A stretch of 64,000 bases of DNA from Mucilaginibacter limnophilus (GCF_004005815.1 NZ_SACK01000002.1:744001-808000), one strand, 5' to 3'; counted from the stretch's first letter, positions 15,826 to 24,854 are shown. Numbers and translations: made by a program. Notes: generated by a model not told the origin, from the sequence alone.

Positions 15826-17928
15826 TTATAAGAACTTGGCCCTGTAATCTTTTACATTCGCCTTATCTTTCAGCGCCTCAAACAGGGCACCTTGCGAGCG
15901 TTGAGCTAATTGTTGAGCTATTTGTTCTTTTTCTTTTACTGTATTGGTAAGCGGAGCTGGTTTAACAAAACCATCAACACTGTACACATATACGCCCATT
16001 TGGCCTTCCACAGGTTTTGACAATTTACCCGGCTGCGAACCAAACACTGAGCCAATAACTTTATACTCTAAGCCTAATCCCGGGATAACAGGGTTAGCGA
16101 ATACTATATTTTGTGCGGGAGCTAATTTGCCACCTGCTTTTTGTGCTACCTGTGCTATAGTAGTTGAGCCATTAAGCGCGCTTTGCAGTTTTTGAGTAAG
16201 CTGTTTTGCTTTTACCCTGTTACGAACCATTGGCTCAATTTGTGTTTTAACAAGGTCAAGTGATAATGTACCTTCGGGTTTTACCTGGGTTACGCGGGCA
16301 ACAACATATTGGTTACCTACTGTAAACACTTGTTCAGACACATCGCCTTGTTCGGCTTTGAATATCCAGCGTACCAAATCGCGGGCGTTATCAAGTCCCG
16401 GAAGTGCCGCCGCCAGGCCGTTAACATCATTTACAGGAATCACTTTTGCACCAGCGCTTTTTGCCTGGGCATCAAAGTTGTTTTCATTAACCTTGCTAAG
16501 GAAAGCGCTGGCTTTACCATAAGCAGCATCCTGAGTTTTACGGCTTGACGCTATTTGTTTATCAACCACAGCAACCTTAACCACTTTTGATGAACCTTTT
16601 TGATCTTCAATACGGATAAGGTGAACGCCAAACTGAGAAGTTACTACCTTTAACTGACCTTTGCTGCCGTTAAAAGCTGCTTCTTCAAATACAGGCACCA
16701 TTGCGCCACGGCCGAAAGTTCCAAGGCTTCCACCTTTTTCAGCAGAGCCTTTGTCTTCAGAGAAAGTTTTTGCAAGTTCTTCAAAAGAACGACCACCTTC
16801 AATAAGTTTTTTCAATGAATCGGCTTTTGCAAGTGCTTTTTCCGGGCCGCCTGCTGCGCTGATAAGGATGTGGCTTGCTTTTACCGAATCAGGTCCGGTA
16901 CGGCCGTCAATCAGTTTCGCTATCTTGTAGCTGCCGTCTGCAGAGTATGGTCCGTAAACAAAACCATTTGCAGCGTTAAACATTACAGAGTCAAGTGCAG
17001 GATCAAGCTGACCTTTTTTGTGATATGTTAAAGGGGCTTTTGTATCAGCATTTACCTGTACAAATAACGAGTCGTTGTTGGTTGATTTGAATTCCTGGGC
17101 AAGTTTTTCAACTTGTGCTTTAATGGCAAGGCTGTCTTCTTTGCTTGGTGCGCCGTTAAAAGCTACGTATTCAAAACTCCTTAATTCCTGTTTGTTTTTG
17201 AACAGGTGTTTGTTTTCATTGTAGTATTCTTGATAATCATCATCGCTGATGGTTACTTTGTTGTCAGGCAATGATGCATAGTCAAGCGACACATATTTAA
17301 AGTTAGCCAGTTTGTTTTTGGCTTCATAATCGTCTTTCGCCTCAAGTGAGTTTACATACAAGCCATTAGTAACCAGGCTTACATATTTTTCAGCTTTTTT
17401 TGATTCAATGATACCGTTAACAAACTCACTCCATTGCGCTTTCATCTGGTCGCCATCCTTAGCGTTGCTTACGTTAGAAAGAACGTTGTTCAACTGAGCT
17501 CTGTCAAGCTGGCCGGTTTGCGGATTAGTGAATGCCTGCACAATTTGAGGATGCGGATTAGGTCCGCTGATTAATGACTTTGCTTCATCAGCGCCCACAA
17601 CCAGGTTAAGCTTGGACATTTCGTTTGTAAGGATGGTGCGGCTTACTATCTGGTTCCAGGTGTTTTCCTGTATATAATTTACAATTTGAGGCGACATGTT
17701 ACCACCAAATTGCTGTTTAGCCTGATCGGCATTTTTTTCGTACTTCTGATTAAAGTCGTCGTATGAAATTTTTTCTTTGCCGATTACGCCTATCGTAGTA
17801 GCATCGTCGCGGAAAAACGACCCGCCAAATTGGATAACCTCACCTGCAATGAAAGCAAAAAGCGCCAACCCGATGACGATGACCAAAATCAGGCCCATCC
17901 TGTTGCGCAAAAAACTCATTATTCCCAT
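15826..17928 (-). CDS. Membrane-anchored peptidyl-prolyl isomerase (PpiD/SurA-like)
   Basis: 700 residues. After a short basic start (MGIMSFLRNRMG) one membrane helix (LILVIVIGLALFAFIAGEVI) anchors the protein with its bulk in the periplasm. Residues ~50-250 form a SurA/PpiD-type N-terminal chaperone region (SYDDFNQKYEKNADQAK). A parvulin domain at ~350-445 has ASHILIS, RSFEELAKTFSED, GSLGTFGRGAMVPVFEEAAF and FGVHLIRI. The remaining C-terminal part is a divergent second rotamase-like and helical region. It should help outer-membrane and secreted proteins fold after Sec export. It is the last gene of the run containing lptC and an outer-membrane protein, which fits that job. Confidence 0.88.
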   Translation of the reverse strand: MGIMSFLRNRMGLILVIVIGLALFAFIAGEVIQFGGSFFRDDATTIGVIGKEKISYDDFNQKYEKNADQAKQQFGGNMSPQIVNYIQENTWNQIVSRTILTNEMSKLNLVVGADEAKSLISGPNPHPQIVQAFTNPQTGQLDRAQLNNVLSNVSNAKDGDQMKAQWSEFVNGIIESKKAEKYVSLVTNGLYVNSLEAKDDYEAKNKLANFKYVSLDYASLPDNKVTISDDDYQEYYNENKHLFKNKQELRSFEYVAFNGAPSKEDSLAIKAQVEKLAQEFKSTNNDSLFVQVNADTKAPLTYHKKGQLDPALDSVMFNAANGFVYGPYSADGSYKIAKLIDGRTGPDSVKASHILISAAGGPEKALAKADSLKKLIEGGRSFEELAKTFSEDKGSAEKGGSLGTFGRGAMVPVFEEAAFNGSKGQLKVVTSQFGVHLIRIEDQKGSSKVVKVAVVDKQIASSRKTQDAAYGKASAFLSKVNENNFDAQAKSAGAKVIPVNDVNGLAAALPGLDNARDLVRWIFKAEQGDVSEQVFTVGNQYVVARVTQVKPEGTLSLDLVKTQIEPMVRNRVKAKQLTQKLQSALNGSTTIAQVAQKAGGKLAPAQNIVFANPVIPGLGLEYKVIGSVFGSQPGKLSKPVEGQMGVYVYSVDGFVKPAPLTNTVKEKEQIAQQLAQRSQGALFEALKDKANVKDYRAKFL

Positions 17929-18014
17929 ATAGATCTCTGTGTTACTTAACTATTTAAAAAGAGGGCGCAAGATACAATTTTACTGCATTTAGGGCAAACA
18001 AAATTTAGCGCAAA

Positions 18015-18596
18015 TTACTGTGTGAAACCGGGGTTTTCATTCACGTTAAATATACCTGTAGTATTATCTAAAGTATAAGGGTAAAAGCTTTCATTGCTTT
18101 CAAAGCCTGTGCCGTTAATGATGTCTCCATTTTTCATGAATATCTGAACAGGCTGGGTCGACCGGATCTTTTTATTTTTTCCATCCCATATCAATTCTTC
18201 CGATTTAAAAATGTCGCCCTGTTCATTTTTAGCCACTACGTTTTTATGCAGTTCAATAAGGTTTTCACTTTCCCTTTGTATGCCATGTTCGGCGGTAATA
18301 ACGTTAACCGGTTTCAGGTTTTCATAAAAAGTGATCTTAACGCCATTGGGCATTTCACGGTAGGGTTTGGCAACGGTATGATTAAGCATAACAGGCGCTT
18401 CAACCTTAGCTTTTACTTTTGCCGAATCGCTGAAAATGATCTCGACATCTTTACTGCGTTCAACGGGTTTAATTACTTCAAGTTCAGATATCTCTTTAAT
18501 TTTCTTCAGATCGTTTTCACACGCGCTAAAAACAAAGCAGGAAATTAATCCTGCTGTACTTAATTTGAAGAAATATTTTGACCTGAAGTATGGCAT
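18015..18596 (-). CDS. lptC: LPS export protein LptC
   Basis: 193 residues. The N-terminal signal ends in a lipobox-like VFSAC near residue 26. The rest is the LptC beta-jellyroll: VEIIFSDSAKVKAKVEAPVM, GVKITFYENLK, ITAEHGIQRESENLIELHKN and SEELIWDGKNKKIRSTQPVQ are typical blocks. LptC links the LptBFG ABC transporter at the inner membrane to the LptA bridge and passes lipopolysaccharide to the outer membrane. Unlike the enterobacterial protein it seems to be a lipoprotein rather than a single-TM protein. It starts 4 nt after the preceding gene, so they share a transcript. lptA and lptB are not in this window. Confidence 0.85.
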   Translation of the reverse strand: MPYFRSKYFFKLSTAGLISCFVFSACENDLKKIKEISELEVIKPVERSKDVEIIFSDSAKVKAKVEAPVMLNHTVAKPYREMPNGVKITFYENLKPVNVITAEHGIQRESENLIELHKNVVAKNEQGDIFKSEELIWDGKNKKIRSTQPVQIFMKNGDIINGTGFESNESFYPYTLDNTTGIFNVNENPGFTQ

Positions 18597-18600
18597 AGCA

Positions 18601-19920
18601 TTAATCGAAACGGTAACGTTGGAACCACTTGTCGTTTATGGTGAAGCCAAGGCGTATGTTTACAAAGTTTTCTTTAACCAGATTGTTTTGCAGGGTACCC
18701 CGCTTGCCAATTTCAGCTGACACATTTATTTTGTAAAAGCTTGTGTTAGTGATGCTCGGGCGCAACGGCAGGCCTAATCCAAAGGTTACCGCATACTGGT
18801 TAATATCAGTATTGTTACGGTTAAGGTAGGTTTGGTTGTACATAAAGCCTACCCTATAATCAACAAGGGCAAGATAATTATTCAGCTTGTTTACGTTAGG
18901 AGTTATTTGAGCGCCAACGTTAAAAGTTTGACTGTTTTTTAACCCGGCATTAGTGCCAGCTATAGTAAGCTCACTCCATTTACCGGTACTGTAATCGGCT
19001 CCAATCAGTAATTTATCGCCTGCCTTGAATGAAAGCCCGAAGCGGTTAATCATTGGCAACTGCAGTTTTGATTTAGCGCCTTCTACATTTATTAAACTGT
19101 CAATATTTATCGGGCTGCCCTCACTGTCGTTAATATAATGCGTAACAAATCTGTCCTGCTGCGAGTTTAGCTTTGAATTTAACGAGCCTGAATAACCCAA
19201 AGTAAGCCAGTTTTTATCACCCATCTTAATCATATATTGCGCGCCGTAATCAAAATTAAAGCCTGATACACTCAGGTTGTTTTCATTACGTGTATATTGG
19301 GTACCGTAGAGGTCAGGTATTTCTGTTGAGCTATAATTTTTTACATTGCCAAACAGGTAAGATACATTTGCGCCTAACAATAAATTGCCTATCCCGAAAC
19401 CATAACCCAGATATGCTTTATTTAAACCGCCTTCGCCACTATAAGTAAAATTAACCTCGTTAGTATCAGCCGGCAAACCGGTGCCAAAGTTGGGTGAACT
19501 TTGTTTATAATTATAACCTACTGAGCTATATGGAAGAAGCCCAAAGCTTAAAGCTGATTTTTTTGTTACAGGAATAGCAAAAGCTAAGTGGTTCAACCTG
19601 AAATTAGTACTGTTTTCTGACCCTTGTCCCGTGCGGCTTAATTTTAAACTGCTGCCAAATACGCCCACATCAATCGTAGTTAGGTTTATCATGGCATATG
19701 AGGCCGGGTTTAGAAAATTAATTGTGCTGAAACTGCTGACAACGTTTGTGGCCACACCTATGCCGCCCATTCCCGCACTTTGCGGTGTTAGTTGCGGCTC
19801 AATATCACCAAGCCCGAATTGTGAATATGGCGAACTGGTATTACTTGTGTTTTGTGCGCTTGCATTAAATGCAAAGGCAGCCAGTACGGCTGTTATAAAA
19901 ATCCTTGAGTACTTAATCAT
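18601..19920 (-). CDS. Predicted outer-membrane beta-barrel protein
   Basis: 439 residues from ATG 19920. An upstream ATG at 19941 would overlap coaX by 29 nt and spoil the signal peptide, whereas 19920 gives IKYSRIFITAVLAAFAFNASAQ. The mature protein opens NTSSPYSQFGLGDIEPQ and GMGGIGVA, a common start of Bacteroidota barrels with a FadL-like flavour, and alternates polar and aromatic residues throughout as in barrel strands. It ends near an aromatic residue (QRYRFD). The gene overlaps the end of coaX by 8 nt and lies 4 nt before lptC. Role unknown; an outer-membrane porin or assembly factor is plausible from its neighbours. Confidence 0.75.
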   Translation of the reverse strand: MIKYSRIFITAVLAAFAFNASAQNTSNTSSPYSQFGLGDIEPQLTPQSAGMGGIGVATNVVSSFSTINFLNPASYAMINLTTIDVGVFGSSLKLSRTGQGSENSTNFRLNHLAFAIPVTKKSALSFGLLPYSSVGYNYKQSSPNFGTGLPADTNEVNFTYSGEGGLNKAYLGYGFGIGNLLLGANVSYLFGNVKNYSSTEIPDLYGTQYTRNENNLSVSGFNFDYGAQYMIKMGDKNWLTLGYSGSLNSKLNSQQDRFVTHYINDSEGSPINIDSLINVEGAKSKLQLPMINRFGLSFKAGDKLLIGADYSTGKWSELTIAGTNAGLKNSQTFNVGAQITPNVNKLNNYLALVDYRVGFMYNQTYLNRNNTDINQYAVTFGLGLPLRPSITNTSFYKINVSAEIGKRGTLQNNLVKENFVNIRLGFTINDKWFQRYRFD

Positions 19921-20650
19921 TATCCTGTAGTAAAGCTGCATTCAATCCTATCAAAACCAGGTGAGGTTCAATTTTTATGCAGGGCGCAAAGATGCTATTT
20001 TTCAGCAGAGTATCAAAAAATTCGCTGTCGCCCCCGGTTAATATAATATTCAGTTTTGTATCGTGTTTTGTATAACTTTCAATAAAGCCCGTCAGTTCAT
20101 ATTTCAGGCCGTTTTGCACGCCCGAGCGTATGGCAGTTTCGGTACTGTCGCCGTATTCACGGTTAAAAGCGCCGTCAGCATCAATTAACGGTAAACCGGC
20201 GGTATAATTGTTTAAAGCTTTATAACGCATATTTAAACCCGGCGATATGCTGCCGCCATAATAGTTTCCTTCAGCGTCAACCTTGTCATACGTTATGGTA
20301 GTACCCACATCAATTACAAGGCTGCTTTCACCCGGATACAAATGCCGGGCGCCAGCTACGGCGGCTATCCTGTCGGCACCAAGGGTTTGTGGTGTCACAT
20401 ACCGGTTTGTTATGCCCGCAGCCATGCTATTAGTAAACTTTATTACCTGCATGGTTTGCTGTAAATTTTCAAGCCATGCGGGTGTTTCTTTTTTTACTGA
20501 TGAATAGATGGCTTGTTTTATCTGGTGTGTTGATATCAGCGTGGTTAATTGCTCGCCATTCTCATAAAAGCCATCAAACACTAAGTCGCCGTGCTCAAAA
20601 ACTGCAAGTTTTGTTAGCGTATTGCCAATATCAATAACCAGGTTGGCCAT
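19913..20650 (-). CDS. coaX: Type III pantothenate kinase
   Basis: 245 residues with the ASKHA fold motifs of CoaX. VIDIGNTLTKLAVFE is the phosphate-1 loop with the conserved D and N, GADRIAAVAGA is the signature segment, and LVIDVGTTITYDKV is the second phosphate loop. GGSISPGLNMRYKAL and ILTGGDSEFF follow. It phosphorylates pantothenate, the first step of coenzyme A synthesis, and is typically insensitive to CoA feedback. Its ATG shares a base with the purQ stop (ATGA overlap), so translation is probably coupled to purQ. No second type of pantothenate kinase is seen in the window. Confidence 0.95.
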   Translation of the reverse strand: MANLVIDIGNTLTKLAVFEHGDLVFDGFYENGEQLTTLISTHQIKQAIYSSVKKETPAWLENLQQTMQVIKFTNSMAAGITNRYVTPQTLGADRIAAVAGARHLYPGESSLVIDVGTTITYDKVDAEGNYYGGSISPGLNMRYKALNNYTAGLPLIDADGAFNREYGDSTETAIRSGVQNGLKYELTGFIESYTKHDTKLNIILTGGDSEFFDTLLKNSIFAPCIKIEPHLVLIGLNAALLQDND

Positions 20651-21342
20651 CAGGCTTTCACCATTGACAGTATAGACTCAAAAATGGCCAGCCCGTCTTC
20701 GTTGCCAAGCACCGAGTCGGCAGCACGTTCAGGGTGAGGCATAAAACCGAATACATTGCGTTTGATGTTGCAAATACCTGCAATGTTTTCAAGTGTGCCG
20801 TTAGGGTTGGCGTCATCAGTTATATTTCCGCTGTCGTCACTGTATCTGAACAACACCTGGTCGTTATCGTTAAGCGACTTCAGCGTAGCTTCATCTGCAA
20901 AATAATTACCCTCGCCATGGGCTACAGGTATTTTAAGCACACGCTGAAGATCGATCTGGTTAGTAAGCAGTGAATTTTGGGTTTGCGGAACTACAAAGGT
21001 GTTGCGGCAAATAAATTTGCGGTTTTTGTTGTGCAGCAACGCACCCTGCAGCAGCCCCGACTCCGTGAGTATCTGGAAACCGTTGCAAATGCCGAATACG
21101 TAGCCACCTTTATTGGCAAATTGTATCACTTCCTGCATAATTGGTGAAAAGCGCGCGATAGCGCCTGAGCGCAGGTAATCGCCAAATGAAAAACCGCCGG
21201 GCAATATTACAAAATCAACACCCTGCAGGTCATGATCCTTATGCCACAGGCGAACAACTTCCTGCCCTAAAATTTTATCAAGAACATAAATGATATCCTC
21301 GTCACAATTTGAGCCTGGAAAAATAACTACTCCAAATTTCAT
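20650..21342 (-). CDS. purQ: Phosphoribosylformylglycinamidine synthase glutaminase subunit
   Basis: 230 residues, a class I glutamine amidotransferase. The nucleophile is C86 in FGICNGFQIL, and the His-Glu of the triad is in GFMPHPERA. The start FGVVIFPGSNCDED and the PGGFSFGDYLRSGAIA block are PurQ hallmarks. It releases ammonia from glutamine for PurL in step four of purine synthesis. As a separate subunit it implies a small-type PurL with PurS elsewhere in the genome, unless a fused PurL also exists. It is the first gene after a -7 box and is coupled to coaX. Confidence 0.95.
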   Translation of the reverse strand: MKFGVVIFPGSNCDEDIIYVLDKILGQEVVRLWHKDHDLQGVDFVILPGGFSFGDYLRSGAIARFSPIMQEVIQFANKGGYVFGICNGFQILTESGLLQGALLHNKNRKFICRNTFVVPQTQNSLLTNQIDLQRVLKIPVAHGEGNYFADEATLKSLNDNDQVLFRYSDDSGNITDDANPNGTLENIAGICNIKRNVFGFMPHPERAADSVLGNEDGLAIFESILSMVKA

Positions 21343-21346
21343 TCTA

Positions 21347-21354
21347 CAAAGCTA
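21347..21354 (-). promoter_or_regulatory. -7 box immediately before purQ
   Basis: The minus strand reads TAGCTTTG, an exact TAnnTTTG match, with only 4 nt before the purQ ATG. Suggests a nearly leaderless operon mRNA. Confidence 0.5.
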
Positions 21355-21387
21355 ACATAACCGCTTAAATTAGAACGAATGTTAAGG

Positions 21388-22374
21388 TTAAAAAGTGTTA
21401 AATTGAAACCATATAATGCCGGCAAGCAGCAGGATATAAATGCTTTCGTAAAACCAGCGGCTGTTTGAGTACAAAAAATAGTAGGCAAATGCTATAGCCG
21501 CCGGAATAGCACAAAGCAGGAAATGGTTTAACTGAAAAGTAGCTTTTACATAAAAAGAAAGCCCTGCAACTATAAAAAAAATCAGCAGTAATTGATACGA
21601 CTTACGTATGTGCACATAGCTTTTAAAAAAATGCTGCTGCAAGCGGTATGCGGATAACACAAGTATAAAAGCTACCGGTATCAGCAATAAAAAGTTATAA
21701 GTGTTTATGCTGATACTATTAGGGAACTTTGTACCCAGCGGCAGCCATATTTTGGTAAAGGCATGCATTCTGCCAGTGCTGTAGTAAACAACCGCTAAAA
21801 AGAAAAACACTGTGGCATAGCCTAATATGGCGGCCGTCCACTCACGCCAGTTAAATGGGCGGAAGGTAACAAGCGCTATCAGCACCACTAAAAACAGGTA
21901 AATAAACGGCAGGTAAATAAGTGAGCCCAATGCCACGATAAGCCCCAAATCATACGCGGCCGCCATAACACCACCGCCCTGGTACAATGCAAAAAGTTTA
22001 TACAACATTAGTATAACCAGGAAATTACATATTAACGGGGCGCTTAGTATCAAAAAGGGTGTAAAAAGAGCCGAAAGGGTAATATACATTAACGCCGGTA
22101 AGTATGAAGGCTTACCAGCCAGGTTAAAATAATTAACCAGCGTATTCAGCAATAGCGCCTGTACAAACACCAGCGCAGAAGCAAGCAGCACATTAAAAAA
22201 CGGCGACAAGGCAAATTCGTAGTTCACCGGTACCAGCAGTCGTGCGAAAGGCTCAACAAAAATAAACTCTACCTGCGAAGGCGCGTGTGCCAAATACCCA
22301 AAGCGCAAAAGTAAGGTAAGTACGGCAAGCCATGCAATGTTTATTGGGTTATAGCTCCTGAAAATATTAATCAT
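21388..22374 (-). CDS. DUF6427-type integral membrane protein
   Basis: 328 residues with about nine to ten hydrophobic segments. After the start MINIFRSYNPIN come a first helix (IAWLAVLTLLLRFGYL) and later helices such as FNVLLASALVFVQALLL, LSALFTPFLILSAPLICNFL and FIYLFLVVLIALVTF. FRPFNWREWTAAILGYAT is a conserved-looking loop in what I take to be the DUF6427 family of Bacteroidota. No enzymatic motif is visible and the function is unknown. It is 45 nt upstream of purQ on the same strand, with a separate -7 box between them. Confidence 0.7.
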   Translation of the reverse strand: MINIFRSYNPINIAWLAVLTLLLRFGYLAHAPSQVEFIFVEPFARLLVPVNYEFALSPFFNVLLASALVFVQALLLNTLVNYFNLAGKPSYLPALMYITLSALFTPFLILSAPLICNFLVILMLYKLFALYQGGGVMAAAYDLGLIVALGSLIYLPFIYLFLVVLIALVTFRPFNWREWTAAILGYATVFFFLAVVYYSTGRMHAFTKIWLPLGTKFPNSISINTYNFLLLIPVAFILVLSAYRLQQHFFKSYVHIRKSYQLLLIFFIVAGLSFYVKATFQLNHFLLCAIPAAIAFAYYFLYSNSRWFYESIYILLLAGIIWFQFNTF

Positions 22375-22499
22375 TTAGCGCCGGTTTTCGTGGCACAATA
22401 TTAATGAAATTGACTTGAGTTAGCTATTGGTATTTAACCACTCGCGTAATGAAGTTGTTTTTATGTGCCATTGATAATAGGGCAAAGAGGGGCATTTCG

Positions 22500-22578
22500 C
22501 ACGATTGTAAAAATCTTCTTCACCATGCCGATATTTCGCTTTCAGAAGATATCTCCTCGTTACCTCGTCGATATGACA
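22500..22578. repeat. Degraded family A inverted repeat
   Basis: AGAAGATATCTCCTCG continuing to CGTCGATATGACA (22544-22578) matches the family A arm at 1717-1744 with several changes. AAAATCTTCTTCACC and ATATTTCGC upstream are remnants of the other arm. It lies between two genes on the minus strand. Confidence 0.55.
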
Positions 22579-22605
22579 TTATGCCTGAATGAATTGTCTC
22601 TTTTA

Positions 22606-23610
22606 CTATGCCGAAATCAAACCGGCTTTAGCATACTTTTTTATCATATCATCCACAATCTGCGCGGTTTCATCGGGGAAATCAACTTTAACTACCTCGC
22701 CCTTGTGTACCCAGTCGAACAGGTGACGATCAAAGCGGTCGTCAATTGCATTCACTACCGGTACGCCCATTTTTGATGCTGCCAGCGCGTTGCATTGTTG
22801 CTCAAACTGACCTTTCATGGGTATCATCATTACCTTTTTCTGCAGAAACAACGCTTCTGCCGGGCCTTCAAAACCACCGCCGGTTAGCAGGCCTTCGCAA
22901 CTGGCCAGGCTGGTGTTAAATGACTCATTATTCACCGGAAATATCTGCACATTGCCTTCACGTATAGGTCGCTTCTGCCTTTTAGAAAACACCTGCCACT
23001 CAACACCACTTAGCTTAGACAGATACTTTACAAGTGTTTTATCCTGGTAAGCCGGTAAATAAACTGCATAATGGCCTTTATTACTTACTTCCATGCGGCG
23101 TATTTCGCTGCGGATAACCGGGGTGTGTATAAAGTCATCATACCGCTCAAAATGAAAACCGATATGATGCGTGGTTGGCGAGTAGTATTTAAACAGCCAT
23201 TCGGCATAGTTCCACTTTTCAGGGCGAGGCGTATTTGGTGATACAAACGAGCATTGGTGACTTAACGATACTGATGGCAGCTTTTGCAGCTTACATGCCC
23301 ATGCGCTTACCGGTTCAAAATCGTTAATGATGATGTCGTAATGCTTCAGCGGCAGGCTGCGGATATCATTAATCAGCTTACGGATGTTCATGGTTTTGTA
23401 CGTAGCCCACTTATCTACCCCTCCGTTTTTGCCAAATATGAAACTGAAGCCGTGAAACCGGTATTTAAGCGGTTGCGAAAGGCTTACCTCCGCCTCGGTG
23501 CCGCTTACCAGCAAATCGACATTGCCGTACTGTTGCAGCAGCGGTACAATTTCGCGTGCCCGGCTTATATGGCCGTTACCTGTTCCCTGTATGGCAAAAA
23601 GGATGTTCAT
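22606..23610 (-). CDS. GT-B glycosyltransferase (MurG/GT28-like)
   Basis: 334 residues. The start NILFAIQGTGNGHISRAREI carries the GxGNGHxxR loop typical of GT28/MurG-like enzymes that act at membranes. YDIIINDFEPVSAW and SLSHQCSF lie in the acceptor domain. CEGLLTGGGFEGPAEALFL and MIPMKGQFEQQCNA in the C-terminal domain are the donor-binding region. It is likely peripheral on the inner membrane. Its gene follows the LpxH-like gene after 48 nt on the same strand, so a role in lipid glycosylation is suggested by context. Donor and acceptor cannot be read directly. Confidence 0.8.
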   Translation of the reverse strand: MNILFAIQGTGNGHISRAREIVPLLQQYGNVDLLVSGTEAEVSLSQPLKYRFHGFSFIFGKNGGVDKWATYKTMNIRKLINDIRSLPLKHYDIIINDFEPVSAWACKLQKLPSVSLSHQCSFVSPNTPRPEKWNYAEWLFKYYSPTTHHIGFHFERYDDFIHTPVIRSEIRRMEVSNKGHYAVYLPAYQDKTLVKYLSKLSGVEWQVFSKRQKRPIREGNVQIFPVNNESFNTSLASCEGLLTGGGFEGPAEALFLQKKVMMIPMKGQFEQQCNALAASKMGVPVVNAIDDRFDRHLFDWVHKGEVVKVDFPDETAQIVDDMIKKYAKAGLISA

Positions 23611-23658
23611 TTAGCAAAAGCAGCTTACTTGATGCGCAAATATATAAGGGTGGAACAA

Positions 23659-24519
23659 TTAATGATGTTCCTGCCTGAATTTTTCCAGCAGAATGTTTAC
23701 ATCAAGACGTGATTTCAGGTCTTCGGTATCAGTAGTGTCGTCGTCCTCACTTTCAGGCAGCGCCATAAAATCCTCAGGCCGGTAACGAAATATTTTCCAG
23801 TTGCCATCGTGATATTCAAGTGCCGAAAGGCTTTCCACCCAATCGCCCGAATTAAGGTATGTTACTGAACCGGTACCTTCGGTTGATGCTATTTCGCGTA
23901 TTTCCGCATGGTGAATATGTCCGCAAATTACGTAGTCGTATTGCTTGTCTACAGCCAAATCGGCGGCGGTTTGCTCAAACTGATTGATGAACTTAACGGC
24001 GTCTTTAAACTTTGCTTTAACCTTTTGCGAGAAACTCATTTTGGGGCGACCAAATAAGGTAAGTACCCAGTTTACAAAGCTGTTGATCAGTATCAGCGAA
24101 TCATAACCCACGGCGCCCAGTTTAGCCAGCCATTTTGAGTGCTGCATGGTAACGTCGAACACGTCACCGTGGAATATCCAGGCTTTTTTACCTTCGATGT
24201 TCAGCACAACTTTGTTCATTAGTTGAAAAGTACCTAAATTAAAATCGGCAAACTTGCGCAGCATCTCATCGTGGTTTCCTGTAAGATAATAAACAGGTAC
24301 ACCATCGGTAACAAATTTCAAAATACGGCGCACCACTTTCATATGCGCCTCGGGCCAGTACGATTTACTGAACTGCCATATATCAATAATATCACCGTTA
24401 AGCACCAGTAGTTTAGGCTTAATACTTTTAAGGTATTTCAGCAGTTCTTTTGCATGGCAGCCATATGTGCCCAAATGCACATCAGATATTACAACTATGT
24501 CAACTTCGCGTTTCGCCAT
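23659..24519 (-). CDS. LpxH-like metallophosphoesterase (UDP-2,3-diacylglucosamine diphosphatase family)
   Basis: 286 residues. The five metallophosphoesterase motifs are complete: VISDVHLG, LNGDIIDIW, TGNHDEML, WIFHGDVFD and CGHIHHAEI. The order and the IWQFSKSYWPEAH segment fit the LpxH-type UDP-2,3-diacylglucosamine diphosphatases or their Bacteroidota relatives. It would release lipid X and UMP in lipid A synthesis at the cytosolic face of the membrane. The C-terminus has an acidic extension (ESEDDDTTDTEDLK). Genomes of this phylum often have several LpxH-like proteins, so this copy may act on another phosphoester. Likely co-transcribed with the glycosyltransferase gene. Confidence 0.8.
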   Translation of the reverse strand: MAKREVDIVVISDVHLGTYGCHAKELLKYLKSIKPKLLVLNGDIIDIWQFSKSYWPEAHMKVVRRILKFVTDGVPVYYLTGNHDEMLRKFADFNLGTFQLMNKVVLNIEGKKAWIFHGDVFDVTMQHSKWLAKLGAVGYDSLILINSFVNWVLTLFGRPKMSFSQKVKAKFKDAVKFINQFEQTAADLAVDKQYDYVICGHIHHAEIREIASTEGTGSVTYLNSGDWVESLSALEYHDGNWKIFRYRPEDFMALPESEDDDTTDTEDLKSRLDVNILLEKFRQEHH

Positions 24520-24588
24520 TAAAATTCGGGGATATTTATCCGGCCGGCTCGCTGAACCGGAAATAAAAAATTATTGGGGCAGGTGCAA

Positions 24589-24699
24589 CTATTCGTTGTC
24601 TTCGTCTTCATCAACTTTCAGTTCATACGGACTGAAATAGAAGATGCCGGTGAGCCCCAGCAACGCTATCACAATCAAATAAGCAAACTCAAAATTCAT
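24589..24699 (-). CDS. 36-residue single-pass membrane peptide with acidic tail
   Basis: An ATG at 24699 opens a 36-codon frame ending in TAG at 24589. MNFEFAYLIVIALLGLTGIF gives a short membrane helix (about residues 5-22), followed by YFSPYELK and an acidic end VDEDEDNE. The composition (hydrophobic helix, then charged tail) is hard to get by chance and the frame is alone in a gap. It is 69 nt upstream of the LpxH-like gene on the same strand. Family not recognised. It may help stabilise or regulate the nearby membrane enzymes, but this is speculation. Confidence 0.5.
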   Translation of the reverse strand: MNFEFAYLIVIALLGLTGIFYFSPYELKVDEDEDNE

Positions 24700-24846
24700 T
24701 GTAATAAGTTTTTACAAAAATCAGTATATCAGGTTATTTAATTGTTAAGACTATATAAAGATAAATGGTTTAACTGCCTGATAACCCTTTATTTTTTAAC
24801 AAACAGTATTTATGTGTTAATAACTTAAACGATATGTTGCAGGTAA

Positions 24847-24854
24847 TATTTTTG
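24847..24854 (+). promoter_or_regulatory. Putative -7 box upstream of gmd
   Basis: TATTTTTG is an exact TAnnTTTG match, 106 nt before the gmd ATG, so a leader of about 100 nt is implied. No obvious -33 box. The rest of 24700-24960 is A+T-rich without other visible signals. Confidence 0.35.
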
